64,000 bases of DNA from Bryobacteraceae bacterium (GTDB lineage Bacteria > Acidobacteriota > Terriglobia > Bryobacterales > Bryobacteraceae). The stretch is from assembly GCA_026129905.1 (NCBI GenBank), contig JAHCHE010000031.1, forward strand, positions 23,702 through 87,701. The letters run 5' to 3'. This document shows, piece after piece, positions 54,072 to 64,000 of the stretch; position 1 is the first letter of the stretch, and every line of letters starts with the position of its first letter. The notes beneath the pieces are model-generated. The model did not search any database. It had not been told where the DNA came from and worked only from the letters and a program-made list of their open reading frames with translations. A program made the position numbers and the translations under genes.

Positions 54072-55022
54072 ATGTACAAGAAACCGATTCTGACATTGGT
54101 GGCGATCATCATCGCGGCCGGCATCCCGGTCCGGGCGGATACGGAATTCTTCGCGTGCTCGGAATCCGGAAGCGGCCCAAACTACTTCAAAGTGTGCGTC
54201 TCGGACACGGGAAACGTGACGCTCTTGGAGTCCCCGAAGGGCCAGGAACACATTCGAGTTCCTCCGATCGCAGACCCCTATGTGCAGAGTCTGCATTGGG
54301 GACTGCAGAATTCGATGGAAGGGTTCCACGTCTGCAGGTGGCCCGAGTGGGGGGGCCCGTCGTTTGCTTATTCATTCGACTTCGGCTCATATCACCCGGA
54401 TGCGGGTCAAAGGGGCAGCGGCCTCGCCGACCTCGGGTGGGAAGCTCCCCACAGGATCGATCGGCCAAGCGGGGCTGGCAAATTCCCATTGACAGTCTAT
54501 CGGAAGACTCATCTCTGTTACGATTTCGAGGGTGTCTGGCCGCCGGCGCCATGCTTTGAACTAAAGCAGGAGTTCTCGGTTGACACGGCCAAACGCGAGC
54601 TTGCGATTACGATGACCCTCTACAGCCGAGTGAAATGGAGTCAGCGGAATGTGTCGCTGGTCCGAGTGGTCGATCTTGATGTCGATAAGACCGACTTGGA
54701 CGACCGGGCGGCGTTCACAGGCCGATCGCTTATCCAATTCGATGGCGGGCCCGAGGCTTGCGGAGATATCGGCTGGCCGCCAGAATATAAATGCTCCGGT
54801 GGTCGGCGGGACGCAGTCAGCCTGACCGGCCTGACCCCGAACTACAGGTTAGAAGTCGTTGATTACAGATTCTTATTTGACCTTGAGCAATTGTGCGACG
54901 GGTACGACGGTCTGGGCTTCCTCAGGACCGATGAACCGCGTCTGACGGCGCTTGCCTATCGTTTCGGCGACCTCCCTCCGGGCGCGTCGCGAACGGTGAA
55001 GTTCGTTTACAGGGCCTACTAA
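54072..55022 (+). CDS. Secreted protein of unknown family, copy 2
   Basis: The 316-residue protein has a signal peptide (KPILTLVAIIIAAGIPVRAD). It matches copy 1 at FACSESGSGPNYFKVCVSDT (with the same GNVTLL block), at LKQEFSVDTAKRELAITMTL and at the C-terminus LPPGASRTVKFVYRAY, but carries an extra segment of about 60 residues after residue 60 (HWGLQNSMEGFHVCRWPEWG). Codon use is somewhat less GC-rich than in copy 1. An aggagg ribosome site precedes the ATG. Same family, function unknown. Confidence 0.75.
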   Translation: MYKKPILTLVAIIIAAGIPVRADTEFFACSESGSGPNYFKVCVSDTGNVTLLESPKGQEHIRVPPIADPYVQSLHWGLQNSMEGFHVCRWPEWGGPSFAYSFDFGSYHPDAGQRGSGLADLGWEAPHRIDRPSGAGKFPLTVYRKTHLCYDFEGVWPPAPCFELKQEFSVDTAKRELAITMTLYSRVKWSQRNVSLVRVVDLDVDKTDLDDRAAFTGRSLIQFDGGPEACGDIGWPPEYKCSGGRRDAVSLTGLTPNYRLEVVDYRFLFDLEQLCDGYDGLGFLRTDEPRLTALAYRFGDLPPGASRTVKFVYRAY

Positions 55023-55023
55023 G

Positions 55024-55113
55024 GCCTGCCACCATCCTGGTGGAGGCCGGCTTCAGCCCGCGCGAGACTTTAGCCTCGCCCGAGGTACAAGTCCCACGCG
55101 GGTTGATACCCGC
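55024..55113. other. Hairpins after the secreted-protein pair
   Basis: CCACCA-TCC-TGGTGG at 55029-55043, extended by GCCT/AGGC, forms a hairpin directly after the second gene. A second perfect hairpin is GCGGGT-TGAT-ACCCGC at 55098-55113. No T-run follows either. They could be weak bidirectional terminators or a short dispersed palindromic repeat. Confidence 0.5.
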
Positions 55114-55118
55114 CCCCC

Positions 55119-56237
55119 TCATCGCGGCAGGGCGACCGGGGGACGGCCATACATTCGCTCGCGGTAATGCCGGGTGCTAAACGGCACGGACAGGATCTCG
55201 CGGCCGCCGTCGAGATCGTCGGCGACCAGTTCGCGCGCTTTCGACACGTCGAGATACGCCTTGTCCATGGATATGGCGCCGTGGCCGGGCAGCAGCAGGT
55301 CCCAGCGGAGGGGCGTGGAATCGAACGTGAAGCTCTCCAGCTTCTGAAGCGAGGCGAGATAGCGCCGGTTGTCGGCGTAGGGGTTGCCCTGCCAACCGAG
55401 CCGGTAGTCGTACAGCACGGTGTCGCCGGAGAACAGCAGCTTGCGCCCGCCGGCCTCGATGCAGAATGAAACCGAACCGGGCGTATGGCCGGGCGTGTGG
55501 ATCACGTGGATGAGCTTGTTGCCCAGCCGCAACTCCTCGCCGTCGGAGAGCCGGCGGTCTACCTTGCACCGCGGGAAGCTCGACACGCCCTCGATCAGGA
55601 AGTACGCGGTGACGCGCGTCCCTTTCTCCACCGCGTCGGCGTCTTCGGCGTGGACCATGATCTCGGCGCCGGCTTCGCGAAAGCGGCTGTCGGCCATCGC
55701 GTGGTCCACGTGACAGTGGGTGTTCAGGACCCACTTAATTTCCTTGCGGGACCGCCCGCATTTCTCAACATTGGCCATGGTCCGCTCGGCCTCGGACTCG
55801 TAGGTGGGATCGATGACGGCGACGCCTTCCGGACCGCAGTCCACCATGTACGTGAGATTGCTCACGCGGTCTTGACCTACGAGGTAAACGTCCGGCGCGA
55901 TCTGGGCCGGGACAGGGATGGCTTTGGGCGGCGCGTTCGAGGCGAGGCCAAAGCGATCGAGGGCCCGCTCGAGTTCCTGGCCCTGGGGCCAGGCTTGCTC
56001 GACCGGCAGTTTCTTGGCCAGTTCGCGGAGCTGCCACGTGATGCGGTCGAAAACCACCGCCTGACCTTCTTCGGTCACCAGCGGCTCGACGCGCGGGATG
56101 CGCTCGGCGCCGGAGGTGAGATAGCTCACGCCGAGGGCGATCAGAAACACCGGCGCGACGGCCGCGCGGCTCGGAATTGGAATTCGGATCTTCGCCTCCT
56201 CCGCGCCAGTGTTCCACCGGGGCGGCGCTTGTGTCAA
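55119..56237 (-). CDS. Metallo-beta-lactamase-fold hydrolase, secreted or membrane-anchored
   Basis: The 372-residue protein has a hydrophobic segment near its start (AVAPVFLIALGVSYLTSGA) and a C-terminal MBL domain from about residue 120. The zinc motif HxHxDH appears as LNTHCHVDHAMADSRFREAG, and VIHTPGHTPGSVSFCIEAGG, LLFSGDTVLYDYRLGW and LLPGHG supply the other ligands. The start is a TTG at 56237 and is uncertain; GTG further in, at the hydrophobic segment, is possible. Likely substrates are beta-lactam-like or thioester compounds, which is only a family inference. Confidence 0.83.
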   Translation of the reverse strand: MTQAPPRWNTGAEEAKIRIPIPSRAAVAPVFLIALGVSYLTSGAERIPRVEPLVTEEGQAVVFDRITWQLRELAKKLPVEQAWPQGQELERALDRFGLASNAPPKAIPVPAQIAPDVYLVGQDRVSNLTYMVDCGPEGVAVIDPTYESEAERTMANVEKCGRSRKEIKWVLNTHCHVDHAMADSRFREAGAEIMVHAEDADAVEKGTRVTAYFLIEGVSSFPRCKVDRRLSDGEELRLGNKLIHVIHTPGHTPGSVSFCIEAGGRKLLFSGDTVLYDYRLGWQGNPYADNRRYLASLQKLESFTFDSTPLRWDLLLPGHGAISMDKAYLDVSKARELVADDLDGGREILSVPFSTRHYRERMYGRPPVALPR

Positions 56238-56266
56238 GGCCTGCGCACTGCGCGATAATCCTCGAC

Positions 56267-56653
56267 ATGACGATGAACGCTCGTACTCTCCTTACTTACC
56301 TGGTCTTGTTATTCCTGCTGTCCGGTTCGCTTTCGGCGCTGGGCGCGCAGCCGCCCGCCGCCGATGAGGCCCGCCTGACCAAAGTGAAACAGGCGGCGCT
56401 CGACATTCCCTTGGGTTCGCCGGTGGAGGTGCGGACCCACGGCGACAAAGTGCGCGGGAGACTGACCGGCGTCGCCGACGAGGGCGTGACCCTGCAGACT
56501 GTGAGCGGCGGCAGAATTGAGAGCCGGCTGCTTCCGTTCACAGACATTTCGAATGTGAAGATTCGGCAGAAACGGTCGCCGCTCACCATGGTGATGGGCG
56601 TCATGACCATGCTGGCCACGGCGGGTGCGATTACTGCGGCGGTGCGGAGGTAA
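56267..56653 (+). CDS. Small membrane protein, Sm-like core
   Basis: The 128-residue protein has an N-terminal signal-anchor (RTLLTYLVLLFLLSGSLSAL) and a small beta barrel-like middle (PLGSPVEVRTHGDKVRGRLT, GVADEGVTLQTVSGGRIESR) of the LSm/SH3 type, with a final hydrophobic segment (TMVMGVMTMLATAGAITAA). An upstream in-frame ATG at 56177 lacks a signal sequence. It is divergent from the MBL gene, 29 bases apart. Function unknown. Confidence 0.65.
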   Translation: MTMNARTLLTYLVLLFLLSGSLSALGAQPPAADEARLTKVKQAALDIPLGSPVEVRTHGDKVRGRLTGVADEGVTLQTVSGGRIESRLLPFTDISNVKIRQKRSPLTMVMGVMTMLATAGAITAAVRR

Positions 56654-56659
56654 TCCGCT

Positions 56660-58042
56660 TCAACTCCGCAACCAGTCAACGGAGCGATTGTGCAGCGGTG
56701 GCGAGACGGCGCCGTTCAGCAGGGGATCGCCCGTTGCCTCCATATGTTTGCGCAGCCGCGCGCGCAGGTCGCCGAGAACGGAAGCGTACGCCGCGTCCCC
56801 CGCCACGTCGCGCTGCTCCCACGGGTCGCGCGACAGGTCGTAAAGCTCGTACGGAGGGTGGTACGACACGGCATGGCTGGCCGGAACAACAGTGTCCGAG
56901 CGCGGCCGCCAGGATTGCGACGGATCCATGAACGCCGGCGCGCTCGAGAAATTGACGATCAGCTTGTGCGTCTCCGTGCGGACGCTGCGGCGCGGATCGT
57001 AGTAGTCGTGATGGGTCAGCTCGCCGAAAATCGCGTCGCGCGGCATATACGAACGACCGTCCAGCAGCGGCGCGAACGAGCGGCCCTGCACGCCCGCCGG
57101 GACCGGAACGCCGGCCGCTTCGAGGATCGTCGGCAGGTAGTCGATGTTCGAAATCATCGCTTTGTTCCGGACGCCGCCGCTCCAGCCCTGGCGGCCCGGC
57201 AACCGAAGCATGAACGCCGTCTGCAAGCCGGGTTCGTAAACCGAGCACTTGGCGCGCGGCATGGCGATCCCATGATCGGTCGTGAAGATGGCGAGCGTGT
57301 TCGATTCCAGACCAAGCTCGGCGAGCGAGGAGAGCACGCGTCCCATTTGCGCGTCCATGTGCCGGACGGCGCCCTGCAACTCCGCCAGCTCCGCGCGCGT
57401 GCCGGTGGTGTCCCGGAGATAAGGCGGAATCCACACGCCGCGCGACGTATCGGCCTTGAGGTCGGGACCTAAGAAGCCCATGTACTCGGTGTCGTCCGGC
57501 CGGCCCAAGCGATGCGGCTCAATGCAGCCCGCTTGCAGGTAGAACGGCTTGTCTCCCCTGGCGAGTTGGCCGAGTCTGGCGATGGCGGCGTCGGCCATCT
57601 GTTGAGCCCGGGCGCCGGGCGTGTAGTCGTCGAGGCCGCAGCGAGCGGCGCCGGAATGCGTCTCGTGGATGATGCCGACGCCCGCGGTCGCGTAGCCGGC
57701 TTCCTTTAGGATCTGGCCGAGGTGGCGCTCGCCGGAGTTGAGGTCCCAGCCGAAATTGGCATGGGTGAGGCCCATGACTCCGTTGGTGTGAGGATAGCGG
57801 CCGGTGAAGATCGACGCGCGCGAGGGGCTGCACTGCGGCGCGGTACAGAAGCTGCGCTCGAACAGCGCGCCTTGAGAAGCGAAGCGATCCAGGTTCGGTG
57901 ACGACACGGACTCGACGCCGTAGCAGCCGAGGTGCCAGCCCAGATCGTGGCAATGAAGCAGGACGATATTGAGGCGCGACGCCGCGGCCGAGCCCTCGAG
58001 CGAAGCCGCCGCCGCCGCGCCGAGAAAATCACGGCGATTCAT
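56660..58042 (-). CDS. Sulfatase, Tat-exported
   Basis: The 460-residue protein starts [20 protein letters not shown], a twin-arginine signal, after an aggga site; ATG 58054 upstream is an alternative. [18 protein letters not shown] gives the first metal site and [16 protein letters not shown] the formylglycine signature (CxPxR). [20 protein letters not shown] supplies later ligands. It is shorter than the sulfatase at 12261 and only distantly similar. The divergent regulator at 58182 starts 140 bases away and might control it. Confidence 0.93.
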   Translation of the reverse strand: MNRRDFLGAAAAASLEGSAAASRLNIVLLHCHDLGWHLGCYGVESVSSPNLDRFASQGALFERSFCTAPQCSPSRASIFTGRYPHTNGVMGLTHANFGWDLNSGERHLGQILKEAGYATAGVGIIHETHSGAARCGLDDYTPGARAQQMADAAIARLGQLARGDKPFYLQAGCIEPHRLGRPDDTEYMGFLGPDLKADTSRGVWIPPYLRDTTGTRAELAELQGAVRHMDAQMGRVLSSLAELGLESNTLAIFTTDHGIAMPRAKCSVYEPGLQTAFMLRLPGRQGWSGGVRNKAMISNIDYLPTILEAAGVPVPAGVQGRSFAPLLDGRSYMPRDAIFGELTHHDYYDPRRSVRTETHKLIVNFSSAPAFMDPSQSWRPRSDTVVPASHAVSYHPPYELYDLSRDPWEQRDVAGDAAYASVLGDLRARLRKHMEATGDPLLNGAVSPPLHNRSVDWLRS

Positions 58043-58181
58043 AACGTCCCTCATGATCGCACCGGCGCTAACTTGCGGGAGGGCGCGCCGGCATCGAGGC
58101 GGCCTCGTGCGTCCGCGCGTCCGCACCGCCATCTATGCCTTTCGCTGGATCAGGTATACTTGTCCGCGTCAACATATCCGA

Positions 58182-60092
<1,911 letters not shown>

Positions 60093-60153
60093 GGTCAAAG
60101 TCCACCGCCATTCCCGTCCGTGAAACAATGGCGCTGAAAGGAAGGACATTCAC

Positions 60154-61122
60154 ATGAAAACACGAAAGAGATATTCGGTTTTGGCCCTGCTCGCCGCCGG
60201 CGGCATCGGGGCCGCGCTGGGCTTCGTGCTGAACGAGCCGCGTCCCGCGGTGGCTTTAGCGAGGGCGTCCGCGGTAGCGCCCGCGCCCGCCGCGCAGCCG
60301 GCCGCCGACGGAAAGCTGCGGATCATCTTTTTCGGGGCCCATCCAGACGACTCCGAGTATCGCGGCGCCGGCGTGGCCATGAAATGGGCGAAGGCCGGCC
60401 ATCACGTCAAGCTCGTGTCCACTACCAATGGCGACATCGGCCACTGGCGTGAGGCGGGCGGTCCGCTGGCGCTGCGAAGGACGAAAGAAGTGGTAGAGGT
60501 GGGGCGGCAGCTTGGAGTGGCGACCGAAGTACTGGACATCCATGACGGCGAGATCATGCCCACGCTCGAAAACCGGCGCATCATCACGCGGCTGATCCGG
60601 CAGTGGAACGCCGACGTCGTCATCACGAACCGTCCGAACGACTATCATCCCGACCACCGCTACACGTCCATCCTGGTGCAGGATTCGGCCTACATGGTCA
60701 CCGTGCCGTTCTTCTGCCCGGATGTTCCGCCGCTTCAGAAGAACCCCGTCTTCCTGTATTCGTCGGACCGCTTCCAGCGGCCGAATCCGTTCCGGGCGGA
60801 CGTCGCCGTGGCCATCGACGACGTGATCGAGCCCACGCTGGATGCGTTGCTGGTGATGGAGTCGCAGATCCATGAAGGCGGCGCCAACGGGCACGCTGGA
60901 CTCTTTCCCGACGACGAGGCGGGCCGGCAGCGGAGGCGCGACCAGGTTCGCAAAGATCTGGCCAGGCGGTATGTGGGGTATGCGAACAGCTATCGTGACG
61001 CGCTCGTCCGTTACTACGGCCAGGACCGCGGCCGGAAGGTGCAGTACGCGCAGGCTTTTGAAGTGTGCGAATACGGGCGGCAGCCGTCCGAAGACGAGCT
61101 GAAGAAAATGTTCCCGTTCTGA
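60154..61122 (+). CDS. PIG-L family deacetylase, exported
   Basis: The 322-residue protein has a signal anchor (SVLALLAAGGIGAALGFVL) and the PIG-L zinc site: IIFFGAHPDDSEYRGAGVAM near residue 56, VVEVGRQLGVATEVLDIHDG, and NRPNDYHPDHRYTSILVQD. The enzymes remove N-acetyl groups from sugars such as GlcNAc derivatives. An aaggaagg ribosome site precedes the ATG. It is downstream of the sigma54 activator on the same strand, 61 bases after its stop. Confidence 0.9.
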   Translation: MKTRKRYSVLALLAAGGIGAALGFVLNEPRPAVALARASAVAPAPAAQPAADGKLRIIFFGAHPDDSEYRGAGVAMKWAKAGHHVKLVSTTNGDIGHWREAGGPLALRRTKEVVEVGRQLGVATEVLDIHDGEIMPTLENRRIITRLIRQWNADVVITNRPNDYHPDHRYTSILVQDSAYMVTVPFFCPDVPPLQKNPVFLYSSDRFQRPNPFRADVAVAIDDVIEPTLDALLVMESQIHEGGANGHAGLFPDDEAGRQRRRDQVRKDLARRYVGYANSYRDALVRYYGQDRGRKVQYAQAFEVCEYGRQPSEDELKKMFPF

Positions 61123-61147
61123 CCACGGGCGCTCCCAACAGGAGCGC

Positions 61148-61441
61148 TCAGGCGTTTCTACGTTTGCTGGCGTGTAGGACGGCCGCCTCGGGCAGGAGGC
61201 ATCCAAGCCGCGCCATAACGCGCTCCCAGGTCCAACGGCTCCGCTGACTGCGCCGCCGTAGCGTCCGCAGCCAGAGCCGGAGCACATCTTTCCGGAAGGC
61301 CCATAGCCGTTGCTCGTTGCTCGGAACCGCGTGATATTGGAAGTACCCGCGAACCACCGACCGCCGCCACTCCACCGTCCCCCGAAGCGACCCATGCATG
61401 CGCCGTCTTAGCTGCTGCTGAATCCACAACGGACTAGTCAA
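61148..61441 (-). pseudogene. C-terminal remnant of a group II intron maturase
   Basis: The 97-codon fragment has the typical end of a group II intron reverse transcriptase/maturase: RRMHGSLRGTVEWRRSVVRG, YFQYHAVPSNEQRLWAFRKD, LRLWLRTLRRRSQRSRWTWE. The catalytic reverse transcriptase domain is absent. It follows the RHS fragments in the same direction and reads on from a short frame with LDGTGDLTSPLW. It is evidence that a mobile intron once sat here. Confidence 0.75.
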
Positions 61442-61521
61442 GTCTCCTGTCCCGTCTAAGATTTTTCCAAGCCGGAACGGCGGCGCTCTTGTGCCTGCTG
61501 TAGTTGTCCAGAAGGGCCTGC

Positions 61522-61888
61522 TCAGGCGGATTCAGGTACAGCCCCGCCAAGCGCTGCGGAAAACACCTGCTTCCCGCTAATCTGTCCGGGGTCGCCGCCA
61601 ACGCTGATCCACTGGCTTACCAAGTTGAATCCCGCGCCACCGACGGCGCCGATCCCAGCCCCAATCGCTCCCGTCACCAGCAACGGCGCCTCGCCGTCCG
61701 GATCGACGTACTTCAGGGGATTGTTGAGCGTATAGCCGAACGCGTTCCAACTCTGTGGGTTGAACAGCGAGGCGCTCGCACTCTCGGGATCTACAGTCGC
61801 AAGCCTCCCCTGCCCCCCCGAGTAGTACCGGAGCCCCAAAATAATCGAGGCCGGCTTTGGCAGTGTTTAGAGGCGCCGTCGTACTCAC
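61522..61888 (-). pseudogene. RHS-repeat core end, frameshifted
   Basis: The segment reads AGLDYFGA, then after a shift at the TTTTGGGG run RYYSGGQGRLATVDPES, then NPQSWNAFGYTLNNPLKYVD with PDGE. This is the RHS-associated core that precedes a variable C-terminal tip (DYFGARYYSGGQGR in intact proteins). The tip that follows is hydrophobic and short (LVTGAIGAGIGAVGGAGFNL). It is a relic. Confidence 0.78.
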
Positions 61889-62056
61889 AGCAGCTTACGT
61901 CCCACTTGTAGGGCAGTACAATCCTCTGCGGATCAGATACCCTCTGCAGAATCAATCGTATGTTCAGTTTGGACTTGCCGCAAGGGCGTCCCTTTCCACT
62001 CCTTGTTTTCGGCGTTGCTCAAGGAGATGGCGGTCGATCTTCAGCCAGGAGTTGTT

Positions 62057-62350
62057 TCAGAGCAGTTCCTGAGGATCATTCATGCGCATGCCCTGGTACG
62101 TGTAGGACTCCGTGAACAGGGCACCTCTCTCTGTCGCGGACTGGAAGTAGTTGCGGATTCCGATTCTTCCCAAAAGCGGAATGTTGCCGGCAAGATGCCC
62201 ACCTTCGTGCCCGATTACTGCTGTGAAGAATCCTGCCGCAGTGGCGTCGCCCTGCTGAATGACCGGGTTGCCTTTCGCAAAGCTGTCGATGGCGTTCAAG
62301 TTGAACGTGATCGTGTTCGTAAATGAATTGGCGAGAGCGCCCCGCCCGCC
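62057..62350 (-). pseudogene. RHS-associated tip with HExxH motif
   Basis: The frame has NSFTNTITFNLNAIDSFAKG, then TAAGFFTAVIGHEGGHLAGN, and stops at 62057. HEGGH is a zinc-metalloprotease-type HExxH site, so this may be the toxic tip of a RHS/polymorphic-toxin protein. It has no usable start and follows the end of the YD-repeat fragment in another frame. Not the same polypeptide as the core end at 61522, so two different tips or a shuffled array are possible. Confidence 0.55.
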
Positions 62351-62354
62351 TCCG

Positions 62355-62759
62355 TCACTCGTAACAATTCACCACGCTGGTCGAAGAAGGATACGCCTGC
62401 CGCGCCAAGCTGCCATCCCGGTAGTAGTCGTAGCGCATCGCGTACGGCGCCGGCGCCCCACTAACCGTCTGCACGCTGCCACGGACCCATCCCGCCGCAT
62501 CGTAGTCGTACTCCGTCCTCGCCGCGCTGTTGCCCACCGCCGTCAGCCGGCCCTTCTTGCCGCTTACCGCGCTGCCGGAGCAGGCCCCTCCGGAGTACGT
62601 CAGGCCATCGTAACAACGCCGCACCGGTGGCGTGTTCGCGGGATCGTCGGCGTAGCTGGTATGGACGATCCGGTTCAGCGCATCGTATTGATGCGTGGTC
62701 GTGATTCCCCGCGTATCCTTCTTCGTCAGCAGGTTCCCATTGCGGTCGTTCGTATACGC
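62355..62759 (-). pseudogene. RHS/YD-repeat fragment
   Basis: The frame reads AYTNDRNGNLLTKKDTRGIT, HQYDALNRIVHTSYADDP, TEYDYDAAGWVRGSVQT and MRYDYYRDGSLARQAYP, typical YD/RHS repeats of about 21 residues, and stops at NCYE. No start or signal is present; the frame beyond 62759 shows no clear homology. It is a truncated piece of a large RHS protein. Confidence 0.85.
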
Positions 62760-62888
62760 CCGCGATCGCCGCCGATCTACAGCGGCCCGGAGCGGTAAAG
62801 GGCGCGACCACCGGGAGCGGCGCAGCGTTGCTCTTGACAGCGAGGACCGCCGTGGAAAGTCGCCTTGGAGGAAAGGGGCGGCTGTCCC

Positions 62889-63290
62889 TCAGAGTTGCAG
62901 GATCGTAAGACCAGGAATGCGGTTAAAGTCGCGGACATTGCGACGTTCCGATCGCGTAGCCGAGTTCCAGGGCGCACGCTCCGATGATGAGATCGCCAAG
63001 CGGAATATTGATCCCCTTGGCCGCTTGCTCGCCGCCGATTCGCGCGATGATCTCGGCGGTTGCCTCCGTCACCGAATGCACCGGCACCGGCGCTGTTGGC
63101 TGCGTTCCATCGAGTTCGCACGGTAGATGCCGTGCGCCAGTTCCGCCACGGTAACAGCGCATATAATGATCGGCGCTTCACCGGCGGAAGCACGGATATT
63201 CTTGATCACCGCCGGCGTTGTCAGCCTCGCTCGCTCAGCCGCAACCAGGATGCTGGAGTCGAGGACTAATCCCAGGATGGCGGGTTCCAT
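62889..63290 (-). pseudogene. PIN-domain toxin, disrupted
   Basis: From ATG 63290 the frame gives GLVLDSSILVAAERARLTTP and IIICAVTVAELAHGIYRANS, with the first PIN aspartate and the middle glutamate. It is then lost, with about 20 bases apparently missing. The next frame gives VPVHSVTEATAEIIARIGGE, QAAKGINIPLGDLIIGACAL; near 62945 a second shift leads to NVRDFNRIPGLTILQL and the stop at 62889. At least two lesions break the toxin, so it is dead. The antitoxin upstream is intact. Confidence 0.82.
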
Positions 63291-63553
63291 GGCTCACGGT
63301 GGGCTTTGATGCCTTCTTCCACGTCCCGCCCAAAGTCCTCATCGATCACTGCATTTGCGCCACTGGCTTCCAGCGCGGCGATCACCCCCGAGATTTTCCG
63401 GCCTTTCACCTGTGGAGCCTTGAGCACTGCGACAGGCCGGCTGTCCTGCTCGATCACGACTTCCATCCCTTGCCGGACCTTCTCCAGCACAGCATGCACA
63501 TCGCGGGCGAGTTCGGCCTCCGTCACATGCACGGTCATCATGTCTCTGATCAT
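63266..63553 (-). CDS. Phd/YefM-type antitoxin
   Basis: The 95-residue protein starts MIRDMMTVHVTEAELARDVH after a ggaga ribosome site and has the Phd-like middle AVLEKVRQGMEVVIEQDSRP followed by VAVLKAP. The C-terminus (DEDFGRDVEEGIKAHREPW) would block the PIN toxin encoded just downstream, overlapping by 25 bases. Since the toxin is broken, the antitoxin may survive by chance, or by protecting against similar toxins elsewhere. Confidence 0.83.
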   Translation of the reverse strand: MIRDMMTVHVTEAELARDVHAVLEKVRQGMEVVIEQDSRPVAVLKAPQVKGRKISGVIAALEASGANAVIDEDFGRDVEEGIKAHREPWNPPSWD

Positions 63554-63866
63554 ACCGGTTCTCCGTCTGCTTGGTCTCCTGCATCCACCCCTGTCCGGAG
63601 TGCCGGCAGGATCTCGATGCCGGTGGGCCTCCTGATCGCGGTAGAGATGTTCACCGGCGCATCCAGCGAGAAGTGCGAAATCCTGGCTGACTCATCGCAT
63701 AGCCCCCTCGAGCCCGTTGCGGCATCCTGCCGCTTTACAGTCACCACCAGTCCAAATATTTCCTAACCCCTCTCTCCTCAACGAATTGCCGCCCATTCCA
63801 CCCCGCCCGCCGACCCGTTTTCTTCCCCCTCCATGCGATATTGGTACCAAAGGAAGAAGCTCCTAC
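63554..63866. other. Intergenic region without recognisable gene
   Basis: The 313 bases between the Phd-like antitoxin start and the terminator contain an open minus frame (63550-63747, starting MVTVKRQDAATGSRGLCDES) without known domain or clear ribosome site. I see no promoter of quality here, although the antitoxin must be expressed from it. Confidence 0.5.
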
Positions 63867-63896
63867 GCCCCGGGCGCCGTCCCGGGGCTTTTCTTT
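63867..63896 (+). terminator. Rho-independent terminator
   Basis: GCCCCGGG (63867-63874), loop CGCCGT, CCCGGGGC (63881-63888), then TTTTCTTT. The 8-bp perfect GC stem and U-run fit intrinsic termination on +. It sits 17 bases before the next ATG, so it may be an attenuator or end a short leader transcript. Confidence 0.8.
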
Positions 63897-63912
63897 CCCG
63901 AGGTACTCAACC

Positions 63913-64000
63913 ATGCACGACACCGTTTCCGACTCCCTTTCCGGCTCGGTCAGCGCCCGCAAACTCGAAGCCAACCGCGCCAATGCCCAAAAATCCACCG
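63913..64000 (+). CDS. Conserved hypothetical protein, N-terminal part only
   Basis: From ATG 63913, after a gaggt ribosome site, 29 codons are visible before the window ends: HDTVSDSLSGSVSARKLEAN followed by RANAQKST. The ANRANAQKST pattern, normally continued by GPRTPEGK, is a known N-terminus of acidobacterial and planctomycete hypothetical proteins of unknown function. It starts directly after the terminator at 63867. Confidence 0.65.
   Translation, partial: MHDTVSDSLSGSVSARKLEANRANAQKST

Noticed and set aside
63741..63998. Minus open frame of 85 codons at the window end
   Set aside because: It overlaps a terminator and the recognisable start of a + gene, and has no domain.

Overview
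The window is a GC-rich bacterial chromosome segment. Its gene content points to a soil-type Acidobacteriota of the Solibacter/Bryobacter kind: Tat-exported Gfo/Idh oxidoreductases and sulfatases, paralogous secreted amidohydrolases, a PQQ dehydrogenase, an Ycf48-like protein, many toxin-antitoxin modules and a menaquinone-type methyltransferase. The taxon is inferred from content only; no rRNA or tRNA gene was seen.

Layout. 1-6.1 kb: end of uppS, then cdsA, polX, two M16 peptidases (one active, one degenerate) and a Nudix hydrolase, closely packed on +. 6.2-10.2 kb (minus): Ycf48-like protein, a frameshifted dnaJ-like gene, a RES/Xre toxin-antitoxin pair and a duplicated beta-barrel protein. 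10.2-11.0 kb: long non-coding gap with short repeats. 11-15.2 kb: Gfo/Idh oxidoreductase, sulfatase, amidohydrolase. 15.2-19 kb: PaaK-like adenylate-forming protein and two glycosyltransferases. 19-23.9 kb: folK-ruvB-ruvA on minus, rsmE plus HipA-like kinase and DUF3037 on +, and small hypotheticals.

24.5-29.4 kb (minus) is the most distinctive part. One five-gene operon encodes a fused monoheme cytochrome/beta-barrel outer-membrane protein (Cyc2-like in layout), a monoheme cytochrome c, a Rieske protein, a cytochrome b and a hexaheme cytochrome c. A good sigma70 promoter overlapped by an inverted repeat lies upstream. It looks like a quinol:cytochrome c complex linked to an outer-membrane electron conduit.

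29.5-35.4 kb (+): dihydrodipicolinate-synthase-like lyase, two-subunit molybdenum hydroxylase, DegT aminotransferase and Gfo/Idh oxidoreductase. 35.5-37.7 kb: a toxin-antitoxin island with two intact PIN modules, a decayed higBA and a scrambled, partly inverted copy of pieces of the neighbouring oxidoreductase gene. 38-45.1 kb: DUF5060 glycosidase-like protein, PQQ dehydrogenase, nadB, aroB, menG/ubiE. 45.4-47.7 kb: two secreted-protein genes broken by single-base indels. 47.8-51.8 kb: LuxR regulator, rplU-rpmA-obgE, truB. 51.8-61.1 kb: amidohydrolase, a tandem pair of unrecognised secreted proteins behind a promoter and a 16-bp direct repeat, metallo-beta-lactamase-fold hydrolase, small membrane protein, sulfatase, FHA-GAF-sigma54 activator, PIG-L deacetylase. 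61.1-64 kb: a graveyard of RHS fragments, a group II intron maturase tail and a broken PIN toxin beside its intact antitoxin, then a terminator and the start of one more gene.

Several genes carry one-base indels (dnaJ-like, higA, 45.4 kb, 46.6 kb, RHS, PIN). They may be true pseudogenes or residual assembly errors; the sequence alone cannot decide this for the isolated cases, but the clustered ones next to toxin-antitoxin and RHS debris look like real decay.
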